Assembly: GCA_903926465.1 (NCBI GenBank)
Contig: CAIYJE010000015.1
Span: 1 to 44,058 of the forward strand
Source: an uncultured Planctomycetales bacterium
GTDB lineage: Bacteria > Planctomycetota > Planctomycetia > Isosphaerales > Isosphaeraceae
Direction: 5' to 3'
DNA length: 44,058 bases
Shown here in pieces: positions 25,205 to 34,159 of the stretch. The position numbers were made by a program, and so were the translations under genes. Under the pieces are notes generated by a model, which worked only from the letters and a program-made list of their open reading frames with translations, searched no databases and was not told where the DNA came from. Numbering within the stretch: the first letter of the stretch is position 1; each line of letters opens with the position of its first letter.

Positions 25205-27472
25205 ATGCTCGACCGACCGCGCTGGACTCACCACGGCCAGGGGCTCGCTCTGCTGTTTGGCAGCCTGTTCCTGGCGTTAAGCCTTGTGGGATATGACCCG
25301 GCCGACCCGCCGGGCCTGGCGGTTTGGAACGCGCAGCCACAACCACCCCATAACCCGTGCGGGCCTGTGGGGGCCAGCTTGGCCCACGTCCTCACCCAGA
25401 GCGTGGGTTGGGGGGCCTGGCTCGTGCTCTGGGGTTTGCTCGTACTCACCGGCCTGGTCTTCCGTCGCAGGGCGGTTCCCGAGCCTGGGTCCCGCCTGCT
25501 CGGCTTTGTTCTGTTGCTGGTTTCCCTGGCCGCCCTGATCCAGACCTTTATTCCGGGGCTTCAGCCCAGTCCACCGGTGGGCAGCGGCGGCTACGTGGGT
25601 GGGTTTGCATCCGCGTTTCTGGGTGCCCAGTTTGGCACCGTGGGTCGGTTGCTCATCCTGGGTGCCGCCAGCCTGATTGGTATTGCCCTCTGCCATGAAA
25701 CGGTAGTTGGTTGGCCGATCCGTGAACTGCTGAGATCGACCGGCTTCGCCCAGAAGTTCCGCCGCAGCCGGCCCCTTGAGCCCCAGATGGCGGCGGTGGC
25801 CACCTGGCCGGTTCGGGCCGAACAGCCGGAACGGGTGCCCGTGGCCATTGAATCTCAGGCTGCGGTTGCCCCCACACGTCTGCTCCCAGCCCCCGCGCGG
25901 GGAACGAGCTTGGCCCCCGAAGCGCGTCGGGTTGAGCATCGCCCCACGGCCCCCATTCCCTACGATGGCTCGTTTGCCACGCCCCCGCTGGAGATGCTCG
26001 ATCCGCCGGTGGTGGTCGCCTTTGGCGACCATGAAACCAAGATCCAGGAGCGGGCCCTGCTGCTGGAAAAGATTTTGCGCGAGCATGGCTGCTTGGTGCG
26101 CGTGGTTCAAATTGATACCGGCCCGGTGGTGACCCAGTTCGAGATTGAACTTGAGGCCGGCCTGCGGATCTCCAAGGTGGCCGGGCTCTCCAATGACCTG
26201 GCCATTGCCCTGGCTGTGCCCAGCGTGCGCATTGTGGCCCCCATTCCGGGCAAGACCACGGTGGGGATTGAGGTGCCCAATGACCGCCGCGCCATGGTCA
26301 AGCTGGCCGAGGTTATCACCGATATCTCCGACCGCCTGAACAAGATGCGGATCCCGCTGTTCCTGGGCAAAGACGTCAAGGGACAGCCGCTGGCCTATGA
26401 CCTGGCCGATATGCCCCACCTGCTGATTGCCGGTCGAACGGGTACCGGGAAATCGGTCTGCTTGAACGCCATGATCTTGTCCATTCTCATGACCAAGCGG
26501 CCCGATGAGGTGAAGCTGATCCTGTTCGACCCCAAGATGGTGGAACTGTCTCAGTTCAAGCGGATTCCCCACCTGATGAATCCGCCGGTCACCGACATGA
26601 AGAAGGCCGAGTCGATCCTTTCCTGGGCCTGTGACAAGATGGATGAGCGGTACGCCATTCTGGCCCAGGCCGGCGTCCGGAACATTCAGTCGTACAATGC
26701 GCTGGGGGCCGACGAAATTTATGCCCGGCTGAACCTGGAAAGCGATGAAGAGCGGGACAAGATTCCCACCTTCATGCCGTACATCGTGATCATTGCCGAC
26801 GAGTTCGCCGACCTGATCATGCAGGCGCCCAAGGAAGTGGAATCGTACATTGTGCGCATTGCCCAGAAAGCCCGCGCCGTGGGCATGCACCTGATCATTG
26901 CCACCCAGAAGCCAACCGTGGATGTGATCACCGGCCTGATCAAGGGCAACCTGCCGGCCCGCATCGCGTTCCAGGTTTCCAGCCGCGGTGATAGCCGCGT
27001 GGTGCTCGACGAGATGGGGGCCGACAAGCTGCTGGGCAACGGCGACATGCTGTTCCTCATCCCCGGTACCTCGCACATCATCCGGGCCCAGGGCACCTAC
27101 GTTTCCGATGGCGAAATCAACCGCGTGTGCGCCTACCTGGAGCAGTACCCGGTTGAGTTCAGCAAGGAACTGACCCAGATCAACGTGGGCGGCGGCAAGA
27201 TGGGCAAGGACGGCGGAGCCGGCCTCAAAGATCGAGACGAGATGTACGAGGCCGCCATCGAGGTCGTCATCCGCGAACAACGTGGCTCCACCTCGCTCCT
27301 TCAGCGCGCCCTGGGCATTGGCTACGGCCGGGCCGCCCGGCTTATTGACTACATGGCTGAAGACGGAATTGTGGGCGAATTCAAGAGCGGCTCCGCCCGA
27401 GAAGTGCTCTACTCCTGGGAAGAATGGGAAGGGTTCAAGAACGGCGGCAGTGAATCAGGCGCGGCCGCCTGA
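25205..27472 (+). CDS. ftsK: FtsK/SpoIIIE DNA translocase
   Basis: A membrane-anchored ATPase that pumps chromosome ends through the closing septum. The 755-residue protein starts at ATG 25205. Residues about 12-185 contain four hydrophobic segments (such as LVLWGLLVLTGLVF and GFVLLLVSLAALIQTF). A linker of about 80 residues is short compared with many FtsKs. The alpha domain at 270-390 leads to the Walker A GRTGTGKSVCLN near 412, Walker B IVIIADEFADLIM near 527 and IATQKPTVDVITGLIKGN. The C-terminal gamma winged helix (EVVIREQRGSTSLLQRALGI to AREVL) is complete, so KOPS-type DNA reading should be retained. Planctomycetes lack FtsZ in general, so its septal role there is open. Confident family call. 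Confidence 0.95.
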   Translation: MLDRPRWTHHGQGLALLFGSLFLALSLVGYDPADPPGLAVWNAQPQPPHNPCGPVGASLAHVLTQSVGWGAWLVLWGLLVLTGLVFRRRAVPEPGSRLLGFVLLLVSLAALIQTFIPGLQPSPPVGSGGYVGGFASAFLGAQFGTVGRLLILGAASLIGIALCHETVVGWPIRELLRSTGFAQKFRRSRPLEPQMAAVATWPVRAEQPERVPVAIESQAAVAPTRLLPAPARGTSLAPEARRVEHRPTAPIPYDGSFATPPLEMLDPPVVVAFGDHETKIQERALLLEKILREHGCLVRVVQIDTGPVVTQFEIELEAGLRISKVAGLSNDLAIALAVPSVRIVAPIPGKTTVGIEVPNDRRAMVKLAEVITDISDRLNKMRIPLFLGKDVKGQPLAYDLADMPHLLIAGRTGTGKSVCLNAMILSILMTKRPDEVKLILFDPKMVELSQFKRIPHLMNPPVTDMKKAESILSWACDKMDERYAILAQAGVRNIQSYNALGADEIYARLNLESDEERDKIPTFMPYIVIIADEFADLIMQAPKEVESYIVRIAQKARAVGMHLIIATQKPTVDVITGLIKGNLPARIAFQVSSRGDSRVVLDEMGADKLLGNGDMLFLIPGTSHIIRAQGTYVSDGEINRVCAYLEQYPVEFSKELTQINVGGGKMGKDGGAGLKDRDEMYEAAIEVVIREQRGSTSLLQRALGIGYGRAARLIDYMAEDGIVGEFKSGSAREVLYSWEEWEGFKNGGSESGAAA

Positions 27473-27580
27473 TTCCCCCCCCAGATCGGTTATGCTTGAC
27501 GCTGATCAAGTCTCCCGTGGAAGTTGAGCTTGAGGCCACCGCGGTCTCGCTCTCATCTCTTGAAACTGGACGCGTGAGCC

Positions 27581-28378
27581 ATGTCCTGGATTTTTGAGCT
27601 ACCCAACTGGTTCCAGTGTCTCCTGGTCATGAGCCTGATCGTGGGTGGCTCGCTGGTGGGCCAGGTCCTCCTTCAGAAGCCGATCCGCCGATTTTTCTCT
27701 CAGACGCTGGATGACCATAACGAAGCGGTGGGAGCTTTCATCCAGGCCTATGGCGTCTTCTACGGAATTACGCTTGGCCTGGTGGCCGTGGCCGCCTGGG
27801 AAAACTACGAAAAATGCTGCGATCTTGTTGAGTATGAGGCCACCGCGTTTGGGGCCTTCGCCCGCGATATCTCTGTGCTGCCCAAGCCGCTGTCTGGCGA
27901 AATTGCCATCGAACTTGAAAAATACTTGGATCATCTGATCGAACACGCCTGGTCGGAATCACAGGCGGGAATCAACCCACCCGAGACCGTGTTCCGCCTC
28001 CGCACCATTCATCATCGCCTGGCCCAGTTCCAGCCCCGCGATGCCCGGGAAACCGTGTTGTTTCATGAGGCGCTTGACCAGCTCAACTCCTGGACCGAAA
28101 AACGCAGTATCCGAATTGCCAGCCTGGACACCGGGCTGCCGGCCATCCTCTGGTGGATTCTCATCCTGGGGGCCGTGCTCAACATCCTCATGCTCTACAC
28201 CGTTCGCATTGAACCCCTGCGATCTCACCTGATCCTCACCTCGATGATTGCCTGCTTTATCGGCCTGATGATCTTCCTGATCCTGATCATGGATCATCCC
28301 TACGTCGGTGATTTCCGGGTCGAACCCGATGCCTTCAAAATGCTCAAATCGTTCTGGAAGGCCAGCCAGGCGGGGTAA
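27581..28378 (+). CDS. DUF4239 (bestrophin-like) membrane protein
   Basis: A 265-residue membrane protein with two spans near the N-terminus (FQCLLVMSLIVGGSLVGQVLL and FYGITLGLVAVAAWENY) and two near the C-terminus (LWWILILGAVLNILML and LTSMIACFIGLMIFLILI). The middle carries EYEATAFGAFARDISVLP, and the C-terminus ends with MDHPYVGDFRVEPDAF, the best marker of the DUF4239 family. Members resemble bestrophin channels in topology, but no transported ion has been shown that I know of. It stands alone between ftsK and the DUF1080 gene. A TATGCT box at 27491-27496 could be its -10. Confidence 0.8.
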   Translation: MSWIFELPNWFQCLLVMSLIVGGSLVGQVLLQKPIRRFFSQTLDDHNEAVGAFIQAYGVFYGITLGLVAVAAWENYEKCCDLVEYEATAFGAFARDISVLPKPLSGEIAIELEKYLDHLIEHAWSESQAGINPPETVFRLRTIHHRLAQFQPRDARETVLFHEALDQLNSWTEKRSIRIASLDTGLPAILWWILILGAVLNILMLYTVRIEPLRSHLILTSMIACFIGLMIFLILIMDHPYVGDFRVEPDAFKMLKSFWKASQAG

Positions 28379-28600
28379 CACCAAACTCCCTCGACCTCTC
28401 GAAATTCCTCACGCGACTGAATGCCCCCTGCGCGGTATTCTTAAAGCAGCGGTTTCCCAAGGGGCTGGCTCCCTAGTTCGCCAGGTGCCTGTCTCCAGGT
28501 CCGGAAACCGTGTGCATGATCAACGGCCCACGCGGGTCGTTGGACCCCCTGCCCACCGTTGAACGGTTACTCCTGCGGAAACTCTCCGGAGCCAATCCTC

Positions 28601-29440
28601 ATGCCTGTTCGTCCATTATTCCCTCGGATCGCCTGGGCCGTGTCGGGCTTGGGGTTGGTGCTGGTGCTGATTGCGGCCGGCCAGGTGATGTTGCGTCAGG
28701 CGAACGCAAACGCCAGCGAGGAACGCTGGATCCCTTTGTTCAATGGCAAGAACCTGGAGGGCTGGACCCCCAAGATCACGGGTTATGATCTGGGCGTGAA
28801 CGCCCATGACACGTTCAGGGTTGAGAATGGGATCTTGCGGGTGGCCTATGACAAATATGACAAGTTCAATGGCCAGTTCGGCCACCTCTTCTACAAGCAG
28901 CCTTACGGCAACTACCGGCTGCGGGTGGAGTACCGCTTTGTAGGCGATCAGTGCCCAGAGGGACCCGGCTGGGCGTTCCGCAACAGCGGCGTGATGATCC
29001 ACGGCCAGAGCCCGGAAACCATGCGCAAAGACCAGGACTTCCCGGTCTCGATCGAGGTCCAGTTTCTGGGTGGGCCCGGCAGCGGCGAACGCCACACCGC
29101 CAATCTTTGCACCCCAGGCACCGTGGTGGTACGCGAAGGGGTACTCATGCAGCCCCACTGCGTGGATTCGTCGTCCAAGACTTACCACGGCGATCAGTGG
29201 GTCACCGTGGAGGTTGAAGTGCATGGCGACCAGGTAATCAACCACAAGATCGACGGCGAAGTGGTGCTCACCTATGAAAAGGCCCAGCTTGACCCCAATG
29301 ATGCCGACGCCAAGAAGCTGATCGAAGCCCAGAAGGGCGAGGTCATGCTCAAAGGGGGCACCCTCTCGCTTCAGGCCGAAAGCCATCCGGTTGAGTTCCG
29401 CAAGGTCGAGATCTTGCCGCTCGACCAAGCCAGCAAGTAA
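28601..29440 (+). CDS. Secreted DUF1080 (3-keto-disaccharide hydrolase) protein
   Basis: A 279-residue protein from ATG 28601. Residues about 9-29 (RIAWAVSGLGLVLVLIAAGQ) form a signal or anchor, so the enzyme acts outside the cytoplasm. WIPLFNGKNLEGWTPK is the family start; GWAFRNSGVMIHGQ and FPVSIEVQFLGG mark the jelly-roll fold, and VEFRKVEILPL closes it. DUF1080 proteins are lectin-like glycosidases, some shown to cleave 3-keto sugars, and are very numerous in planctomycetes. The mature protein has two cysteines (near NLCTPG and PHCVD) that may pair. The frame is open to a TTG at 28559 that lacks a signal-like start. Confidence 0.88.
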   Translation: MPVRPLFPRIAWAVSGLGLVLVLIAAGQVMLRQANANASEERWIPLFNGKNLEGWTPKITGYDLGVNAHDTFRVENGILRVAYDKYDKFNGQFGHLFYKQPYGNYRLRVEYRFVGDQCPEGPGWAFRNSGVMIHGQSPETMRKDQDFPVSIEVQFLGGPGSGERHTANLCTPGTVVVREGVLMQPHCVDSSSKTYHGDQWVTVEVEVHGDQVINHKIDGEVVLTYEKAQLDPNDADAKKLIEAQKGEVMLKGGTLSLQAESHPVEFRKVEILPLDQASK

Positions 29441-29650
29441 TACCAAGAGAGTTCACCCAGAGAGGACAGTAAGACCGCAGAGAGAAAGGAAAGGGTAAGA
29501 AACGAGAACACGAGCAACCATTCAGCCGAGGGCAGCAACCATACGCCGGTGCTTCGTGGTCGCCCCCGCACGTACTTGTCGTTTGCACCCGTTCACGGAT
29601 GACCCGAAGACGGCATCATCCATGCCATTAGAGCACGCACTCGTCGTTTG

Positions 29651-29752
29651 ATACGGATTCCAGCCAGAAATAGCGCGTTAGCGAACTGGCATGTAACCTT
29701 TGGTTCGACTGTCTGGAGCCAAGTGCGCGCTATTTACGGCTGGAATCCGTAT
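29651..29752. repeat. MITE-like element with 27-bp terminal inverted repeats
   Basis: The arm at 29651-29677 (ATACGGATTCCAGCCAGAAA and on to TAGCGCG) and its reverse complement at 29726-29752 match at 25 of 27 positions, around a 48-base centre. At 102 bases there is no room for a transposase, so it fits a miniature inverted-repeat element or a large hairpin RNA repeat. It sits directly upstream of a truncated DUF1559 gene. Just before it, 29449-29480 resembles one arm of the repeat at 31003-31033. Confidence 0.7.
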
Positions 29753-29929
29753 GAGTCGTGGAATAAGCCAGCCTCGGCAAGACTAGGGTGGTACGACAAG
29801 CCCTTTGGGCTGGGCTGTTAGAATCGGCCTTTCAGTCCGAAGACCAAATGTTCGGCAGGCTGCGTCGAAGTACGCTCGTTTTTTCAAGACTCGTTGTGCA
29901 TTCGGCTGAATGGTTACGAATTTTCTTTG

Positions 29930-30384
29930 TCAACAGTTCTGTTCGTATTTCCCAAATACGAGATGGAATGAGTAATACTCTCCTGCTAGGCGAGCGTGCG
30001 CATGGACGGCTTGGTGCGTATGAACAGCAAGTGTCTCACTGGTGGTTCGATGGCTATTTCGGCGATACGCTTTTTTGGACTATTCGGCCACCCAATGCTC
30101 AGTTTCCATCTGATCGCACAACGCAGAGCGAGTCAAGCGCGTCACCAACCGCAGGTGCCGGAAGTTTCCATTCGGGTGGATCTCCGTTCGCTTTTTGCGA
30201 CGGCTCGGTTCGATTTCTCAAGGATTCCATCAATTCCTGGGCGATGAATCCTGAAAATGGAATGCCTGTTGGTGTTAGTGGATCGGCTAGTTCATGGTTC
30301 ACGATTGCGAGAACTACCAAACCAGGTATTTATCAGGCTCTTTCAACCTGTGCCGGAAGTGAACTTATTAATTCAACCGATTAA
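29930..30384 (+). pseudogene. C-terminal fragment of a DUF1559 pseudopilin-like protein
   Basis: From about 29930 the frame encodes the C-terminal part of a DUF1559 protein: NSSVRISQIRDGMSNTLLLGERAHG, WWFDGYFGDTLFWT, the H-X9-DG signature in FHSGGSPFAFCDGSVRFLKDS, and the usual ending GIYQALSTCAGSELI. Whole family members have about 300 or more residues and start with a type IV pilin-like N-methylation segment; that part and the first 150 or so residues are missing. The frame is open back to 29788 but that sequence is not family-like. The region is AT-richer than its neighbours and lies beside the MITE-like element, so this is probably a remnant left by deletion or transfer. The 171 bases after it (30385-30555) show nothing I can support. 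Confidence 0.75.
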
Positions 30385-30555
30385 TGAATCATAATCTTGC
30401 TCTGTTAAGCGACAAGTTCATGGCAGATCTCTTCCAAGCGATTGGTATAAGTTGGCTTTCCCCTGTTGACTTTGGAAAAGATACAACAGGTTGCCACTCA
30501 ACTCGAATCGTCGATTCCCGCGAATCATTATCAAACCCCGCAGATGAATATCGAC

Positions 30556-30960
30556 TCACCCGAATAACTCAGCCAGAATCTTGGGCACGGGAACCGGCCG
30601 ACGGGTCTGAACGTCAATCGTTACCATGGTCACGGTTGCATCGGCCGCCAGCTCACCACTGGCGGCCTTTTTGATTTCCTGCCGCACCACAAAGCTGGTC
30701 CGACCCAGCCGCTCTGGGCGTGTGCTAATGGTCAACACTTCGCCCTGACAACACTCACGGCGGTAATTGAGGGTCAGATTCACGGTGACGGTGATCACCC
30801 CCTGCCCTTCCAGCGTGGCGTAGTCTGCGCCCGCCTGCTCGTAGAACGCTTCACGCCCCCACTCCAGGTATTCTACATATTTGGCGTTGTTTACGTGACC
30901 GTTGACGTCGATCTCGGTCGAACGCACCACGATTTCCAGAATTGATTCCAGCTGTGACAT
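30556..30960 (-). CDS. Hotdog-fold acyl-CoA thioesterase (4HBT family)
   Basis: A 134-residue single-hotdog protein starting at ATG 30960. It carries the family core TEIDVNGHVNNAKYVEYLEWGREAF, including the Asp/Asn and Tyr positions of 4-hydroxybenzoyl-CoA thioesterase relatives, followed by VNLTLNYRRECCQGEVLTI and a typical TMVTIDVQTRRPVPVP end. Such enzymes hydrolyse acyl-CoA thioesters; the acyl group is not predictable. The frame is open upstream to 31080 through the inverted-repeat region, which is clearly not coding. No tight neighbours on its strand, so it is likely transcribed alone. Confidence 0.88.
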   Translation of the reverse strand: MSQLESILEIVVRSTEIDVNGHVNNAKYVEYLEWGREAFYEQAGADYATLEGQGVITVTVNLTLNYRRECCQGEVLTISTRPERLGRTSFVVRQEIKKAASGELAADATVTMVTIDVQTRRPVPVPKILAELFG

Positions 30961-31002
30961 CAGGCACACCGTTCCTTTGCCAACAAGCCAAAAAAGACTT
31001 CT

Positions 31003-31165
31003 TGCTACAGATTTCACCGAGGACACAGAGGGAAGACCATTCCAACATCTGTCAATCGGTAACGGTTCAAGGATGATCAAACTGGACTCAAAAGAGCAGC
31101 GATCGGTAGTTCACGACCATGGATCTCTCTTATCTTTCTCGGTGTCCTCGGTGAACTCTGTGGCA
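31003..31165. repeat. Inverted repeat of the TTCACCGAGGACACAGAG type
   Basis: Arms at 31003-31033 and 31135-31165 are inverted copies matching at about 26 of 31 positions, with a perfect 14-base core (31013-31026 and 31142-31155). The 101-base centre has no coding frame. Repeats of this ACAGATTTCACCGAGGACACAGAG kind are scattered between genes in many bacterial genomes; here two face each other and a degenerate third lies at 29449-29480. Confidence 0.65.
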
Positions 31166-31204
31166 AATCTCTTATCCGGAAAATAGAACTACTCGGCGGA
31201 CCGC

Positions 31205-32188
31205 TCACTTCTGCCGCAACCGCTCCGCGGTCTGGGCATCCACCGCCACGATGGTGCCATGTCGGATCCCCGCGGGCAATGAGACTTCAATCCGCGCAAA
31301 CGATTGGAAATCGCGGGTTTCCAGCGCCCCATAGCCACCTTTGTTGTACTGGTCAAAATACACCAGCCAGCGATCGTTCACCCGGATCACCGCAGGCCCT
31401 TCCGCCCAGGCGTCCTGGTTATTCGTGAACGCCGGGCCCACCTTCTCCCAGGGGCCGTCGACCCCCTTCAGCGACCAGACAATATGCAAATCCTTGGCGG
31501 GCGTTGGCTCAACCGTCTCGTCTTTGACCACCAACCCGTACCGGCCTTCGTGTCGAAACAAGAAGGCATCAATCACATTGAAGCCGCCGTTATAGAATAA
31601 CTTCCTCGGACTCCAGGCCTGGAAATCCCGAGTGGTCACAGCATAGATGCGATGATTGTAGCCTTTGTCCGCCTTCACCTGAGTCTCTGGAAACGCCCCT
31701 TCCATGGTGGTGGCCCAGATCACCCAATACAGCCCGCTGGCATCATCGTAGAAGATCTCGGGTGCCCAGGTATTCTTGGCCCTGGGTTCATCCTGATTCA
31801 CCGCGACGAATTCTTGTGCCGACCAATCCAGCAGGTCCTTGGAATGGGCTAATCCAAAACCCTGATCGGTCCACGAGCTTGTCCACACCATGTGATAGCG
31901 GCCATCGCCGCCCTTGCAAATGCTGGGGTCACGTGCCAGCTTGCCACCGACCTTGGGAACCAGCACCGGCTTGCCGCCATTCAACTCGCGCCACTGAACC
32001 GCGTCGTCACTGAGCGCCAGATACACCCCCGCCTGACCATTGTCGCGGAAAAAGCTGAAAACATACGCCGGTTGGGAGACCGGTGCCGCCCCTTCCTGGT
32101 CGGCGGCACCTTGCGCAAGGCCACAAGAAGCTACGCCAAGCCCCCAGGCCAACCCCAGCATCCCTACCTTCAGTGCACGGAAACTCAT
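31205..32188 (-). CDS. Secreted GH43/GH32-like five-bladed propeller glycosidase
   Basis: A 327-residue protein from ATG 32188, with GGAGAGG nine bases upstream. The N-terminus (LKVGMLGLAWGLGVASCGLA) is a signal peptide with a possible lipobox-like SCG. The mature part shows repeated propeller blades: YVFSFFRDNG, KLARDPSICKGGDGRYHMVWTSS, NTWAPEIFYDDASGLYWVIWAT and WAEGPAVIRVNDRWLVYFDQYN. The Asp in RDPS, the acid in WAPE and the Glu in WAEGPAV match the acidic positions of the GH43/GH117-like superfamily. The substrate, probably a plant or algal polysaccharide fragment, cannot be told. The frame is open upstream to 32257 without a signal-like start. Confidence 0.82.
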   Translation of the reverse strand: MSFRALKVGMLGLAWGLGVASCGLAQGAADQEGAAPVSQPAYVFSFFRDNGQAGVYLALSDDAVQWRELNGGKPVLVPKVGGKLARDPSICKGGDGRYHMVWTSSWTDQGFGLAHSKDLLDWSAQEFVAVNQDEPRAKNTWAPEIFYDDASGLYWVIWATTMEGAFPETQVKADKGYNHRIYAVTTRDFQAWSPRKLFYNGGFNVIDAFLFRHEGRYGLVVKDETVEPTPAKDLHIVWSLKGVDGPWEKVGPAFTNNQDAWAEGPAVIRVNDRWLVYFDQYNKGGYGALETRDFQSFARIEVSLPAGIRHGTIVAVDAQTAERLRQK

Positions 32189-32309
32189 TGAGACCTCTCC
32201 GAACGTAACACGCCTGGGAATGGTGCCCCCCCCCTCCCCAGACTCAATCACTCGCACCCTCGTTGAAACACCACGGAGCTTCTGCTGGATTTGAACCGGT
32301 TCCAGGACC

Positions 32310-33836
32310 TCAGGGACGGGTGGTCAGCCGGTACCCAATCTCGGTCCGGGCCTGATGATCAATTCGCCCGCCCGTGATCTCAACGCCCCCCTCACGCACT
32401 TCAAAGGTAAATGGCGCACCCGTGGTGGGATCCAAGGGCACCGGCACCACGCTGACGCCAGCCCAAGATTCCGGCAATTTACCACCAACGGCCGCAGCCT
32501 GCATGCGAACCGCTTCCTCGGCCCGGAGCGCAGCAATCCTGCGGTCAAGCCTGAGACTGGCATTCCGGGCCGACGAAATGGCGGGCGCCATCTCCGCCAG
32601 AATGGCGAGGGGACCCGTTTTCAGGTTTGCAAGCTTGGCCTGGGCCTGGGCGTTCATCACACTCGTGGCCGGTTCCAGATCGGGCAGATAGGCCGGCGCA
32701 AACACCTCATCCATCAGTTCAGCAGAGGTGCTGCGGATGTAACGCACCACGGCCTCATCATCGCTCATGGCACTCACCTGCTCGGCCGTCCAGCCACGCC
32801 CTTCGGACAACTCCTGACGAGCCCTGGCCAGCAGCTTCGCCTTCAACGAACCCTTGGCCCAGGCCTCCAGAAATCCCTTCAGCCCCCCCGATTGAGGTTC
32901 ATTGCTCCCCTTGATCTTACGTGCCAGACGGTCGAGTCCATCCTCCAGCCGCCGGAACGCCACCGACCATTCGGCCGCTGTTGGCTCTTCCTGGGGTTCT
33001 CTCAGTTCTGGAATCATGAGTTCCAGCATCTGTCGTTCGGTCTCGATCGCCGTGCGCATCGCAATCAACGGCCTGGGCAAAACCGTGAGCGCCCAGTAAA
33101 GGTTGGGGCAACCGGGTTGCTGGACCAGTTCCTCCACCCGCTCCAGCATCATCTGGCAGATGGCCACACCCACCAACCGGTTGATCAGAAACGGGCCTTC
33201 ACCCACGTGCCGGCCAAACGCCAGGCCGGTTTCCAACGTGGCAATCGCAGCTTCCGGCTTCCCCTGGGCGATCTCCACCCGGGCCTTCAATGCCAGCAAC
33301 CGGCCCCAGGTCCGCATCGCCTGGGCATCGGGCAGCAAGATTTCAATGGCATCCAGATGTTGCTCAGGTAGCGTGTAGTTCCAGTTGCAATCGGCCCGCC
33401 TGGAGCCAAATCGGATTTGATTAAGCGTAGTACTCCAGTTCTCGATAAACCGAACCGCCTCGGCCAGCGGAAGCTCGCTCAGGGGCAATTCCGACCAGGC
33501 GGTGAACTTCTCAGTGATGGCTTTCCAGGGCTCTTCCGGGAGTTCATGGCGGAGCCGCAGGTAAATGGGCGCGGCATCGCCGGAAGTCAGCTCGGCGTCG
33601 CTGGGTAGCAACCGGTACTTGAGCATCGGTTGCGGCTGGCCGGCCGGCTGAATGGCCAGCGGTTTGGGCTGCCACGGCTCTTCGGGCTGTGGATTGAGCG
33701 GTTGAATGGCCGTAACCTGCGCCTGGGCCTGCTGAATCCCAGGTGTTATGAGCAAGACCTGAAAGAACGCCAAGAGCAGCAACCCACGGGCCCGCATTCG
33801 CCGTGCATCGGTCGACCTCGCGCAAACAGTACGCAT
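32310..33836 (-). CDS. Secreted protein of unknown function
   Basis: A 508-residue protein from ATG 33836 (or ATG 33797). The N-terminus RARGLLLLAFFQVLLITPGI is a signal peptide ending near AQAQ. The mature protein is mostly alpha-helical, with segments such as AIATLETGLAFGRHVGEGPFLINRLVGVAICQ and ETERQMLELMIPELREPQEE. It ends with a beta-rich part around TGAPFTFEVREGGVEITGG, similar to the closing pattern of many planctomycete exported proteins that describe a Gly/Pro-rich PLDPTTGAPF turn. I do not recognise the family. It is followed, on the same strand, by the GH43-like gene after 121 bases. Confidence 0.7.
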   Translation of the reverse strand: MRTVCARSTDARRMRARGLLLLAFFQVLLITPGIQQAQAQVTAIQPLNPQPEEPWQPKPLAIQPAGQPQPMLKYRLLPSDAELTSGDAAPIYLRLRHELPEEPWKAITEKFTAWSELPLSELPLAEAVRFIENWSTTLNQIRFGSRRADCNWNYTLPEQHLDAIEILLPDAQAMRTWGRLLALKARVEIAQGKPEAAIATLETGLAFGRHVGEGPFLINRLVGVAICQMMLERVEELVQQPGCPNLYWALTVLPRPLIAMRTAIETERQMLELMIPELREPQEEPTAAEWSVAFRRLEDGLDRLARKIKGSNEPQSGGLKGFLEAWAKGSLKAKLLARARQELSEGRGWTAEQVSAMSDDEAVVRYIRSTSAELMDEVFAPAYLPDLEPATSVMNAQAQAKLANLKTGPLAILAEMAPAISSARNASLRLDRRIAALRAEEAVRMQAAAVGGKLPESWAGVSVVPVPLDPTTGAPFTFEVREGGVEITGGRIDHQARTEIGYRLTTRP

Positions 33837-34159
33837 CTCGGGCTCCTGGGAGGCTTGTCGTCCTGGTTTCGATCTTCGACATCACATCCAGCACCATACT
33901 ACGCCTGTCATAGGCAAACCAGATCAAAATTTTACATTTGTCAGAGGAAGGGCCAATCGAAGCTGGGCCCAGAGGGTTTCATCAGGGCTGGGAAAGCGGA
34001 CTGTGAGCTCACCTCAATCGAAACAGGGGCGGACCGAACTGGCAGAGGTTGCGTGGAATTGCCTGCAATCTTTGGGGCTCTGAGAGCCCCGCAAAAGCTG
34101 ATTCTCCGTGGCACCAAGAGGAATAACCACCTGAAAGATGAGAATCTCGGCTCACGTTT
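33837..34159. other. Intergenic region, no gene seen
   Basis: These 323 bases separate two minus-strand genes. Overlapping plus-strand frames exist but have no protein-like features. An AT-rich segment near 33925-33945 (ATCAAAATTTTACATTTG) may contribute to the promoter of the gene starting at 33836; I could not define clear -35 and -10 boxes. Confidence 0.4.

Noticed and set aside
30384-30674. 96-codon plus-strand frame after the DUF1559 fragment
   Set aside because: It runs into the antisense of the thioesterase gene and has no recognisable features.
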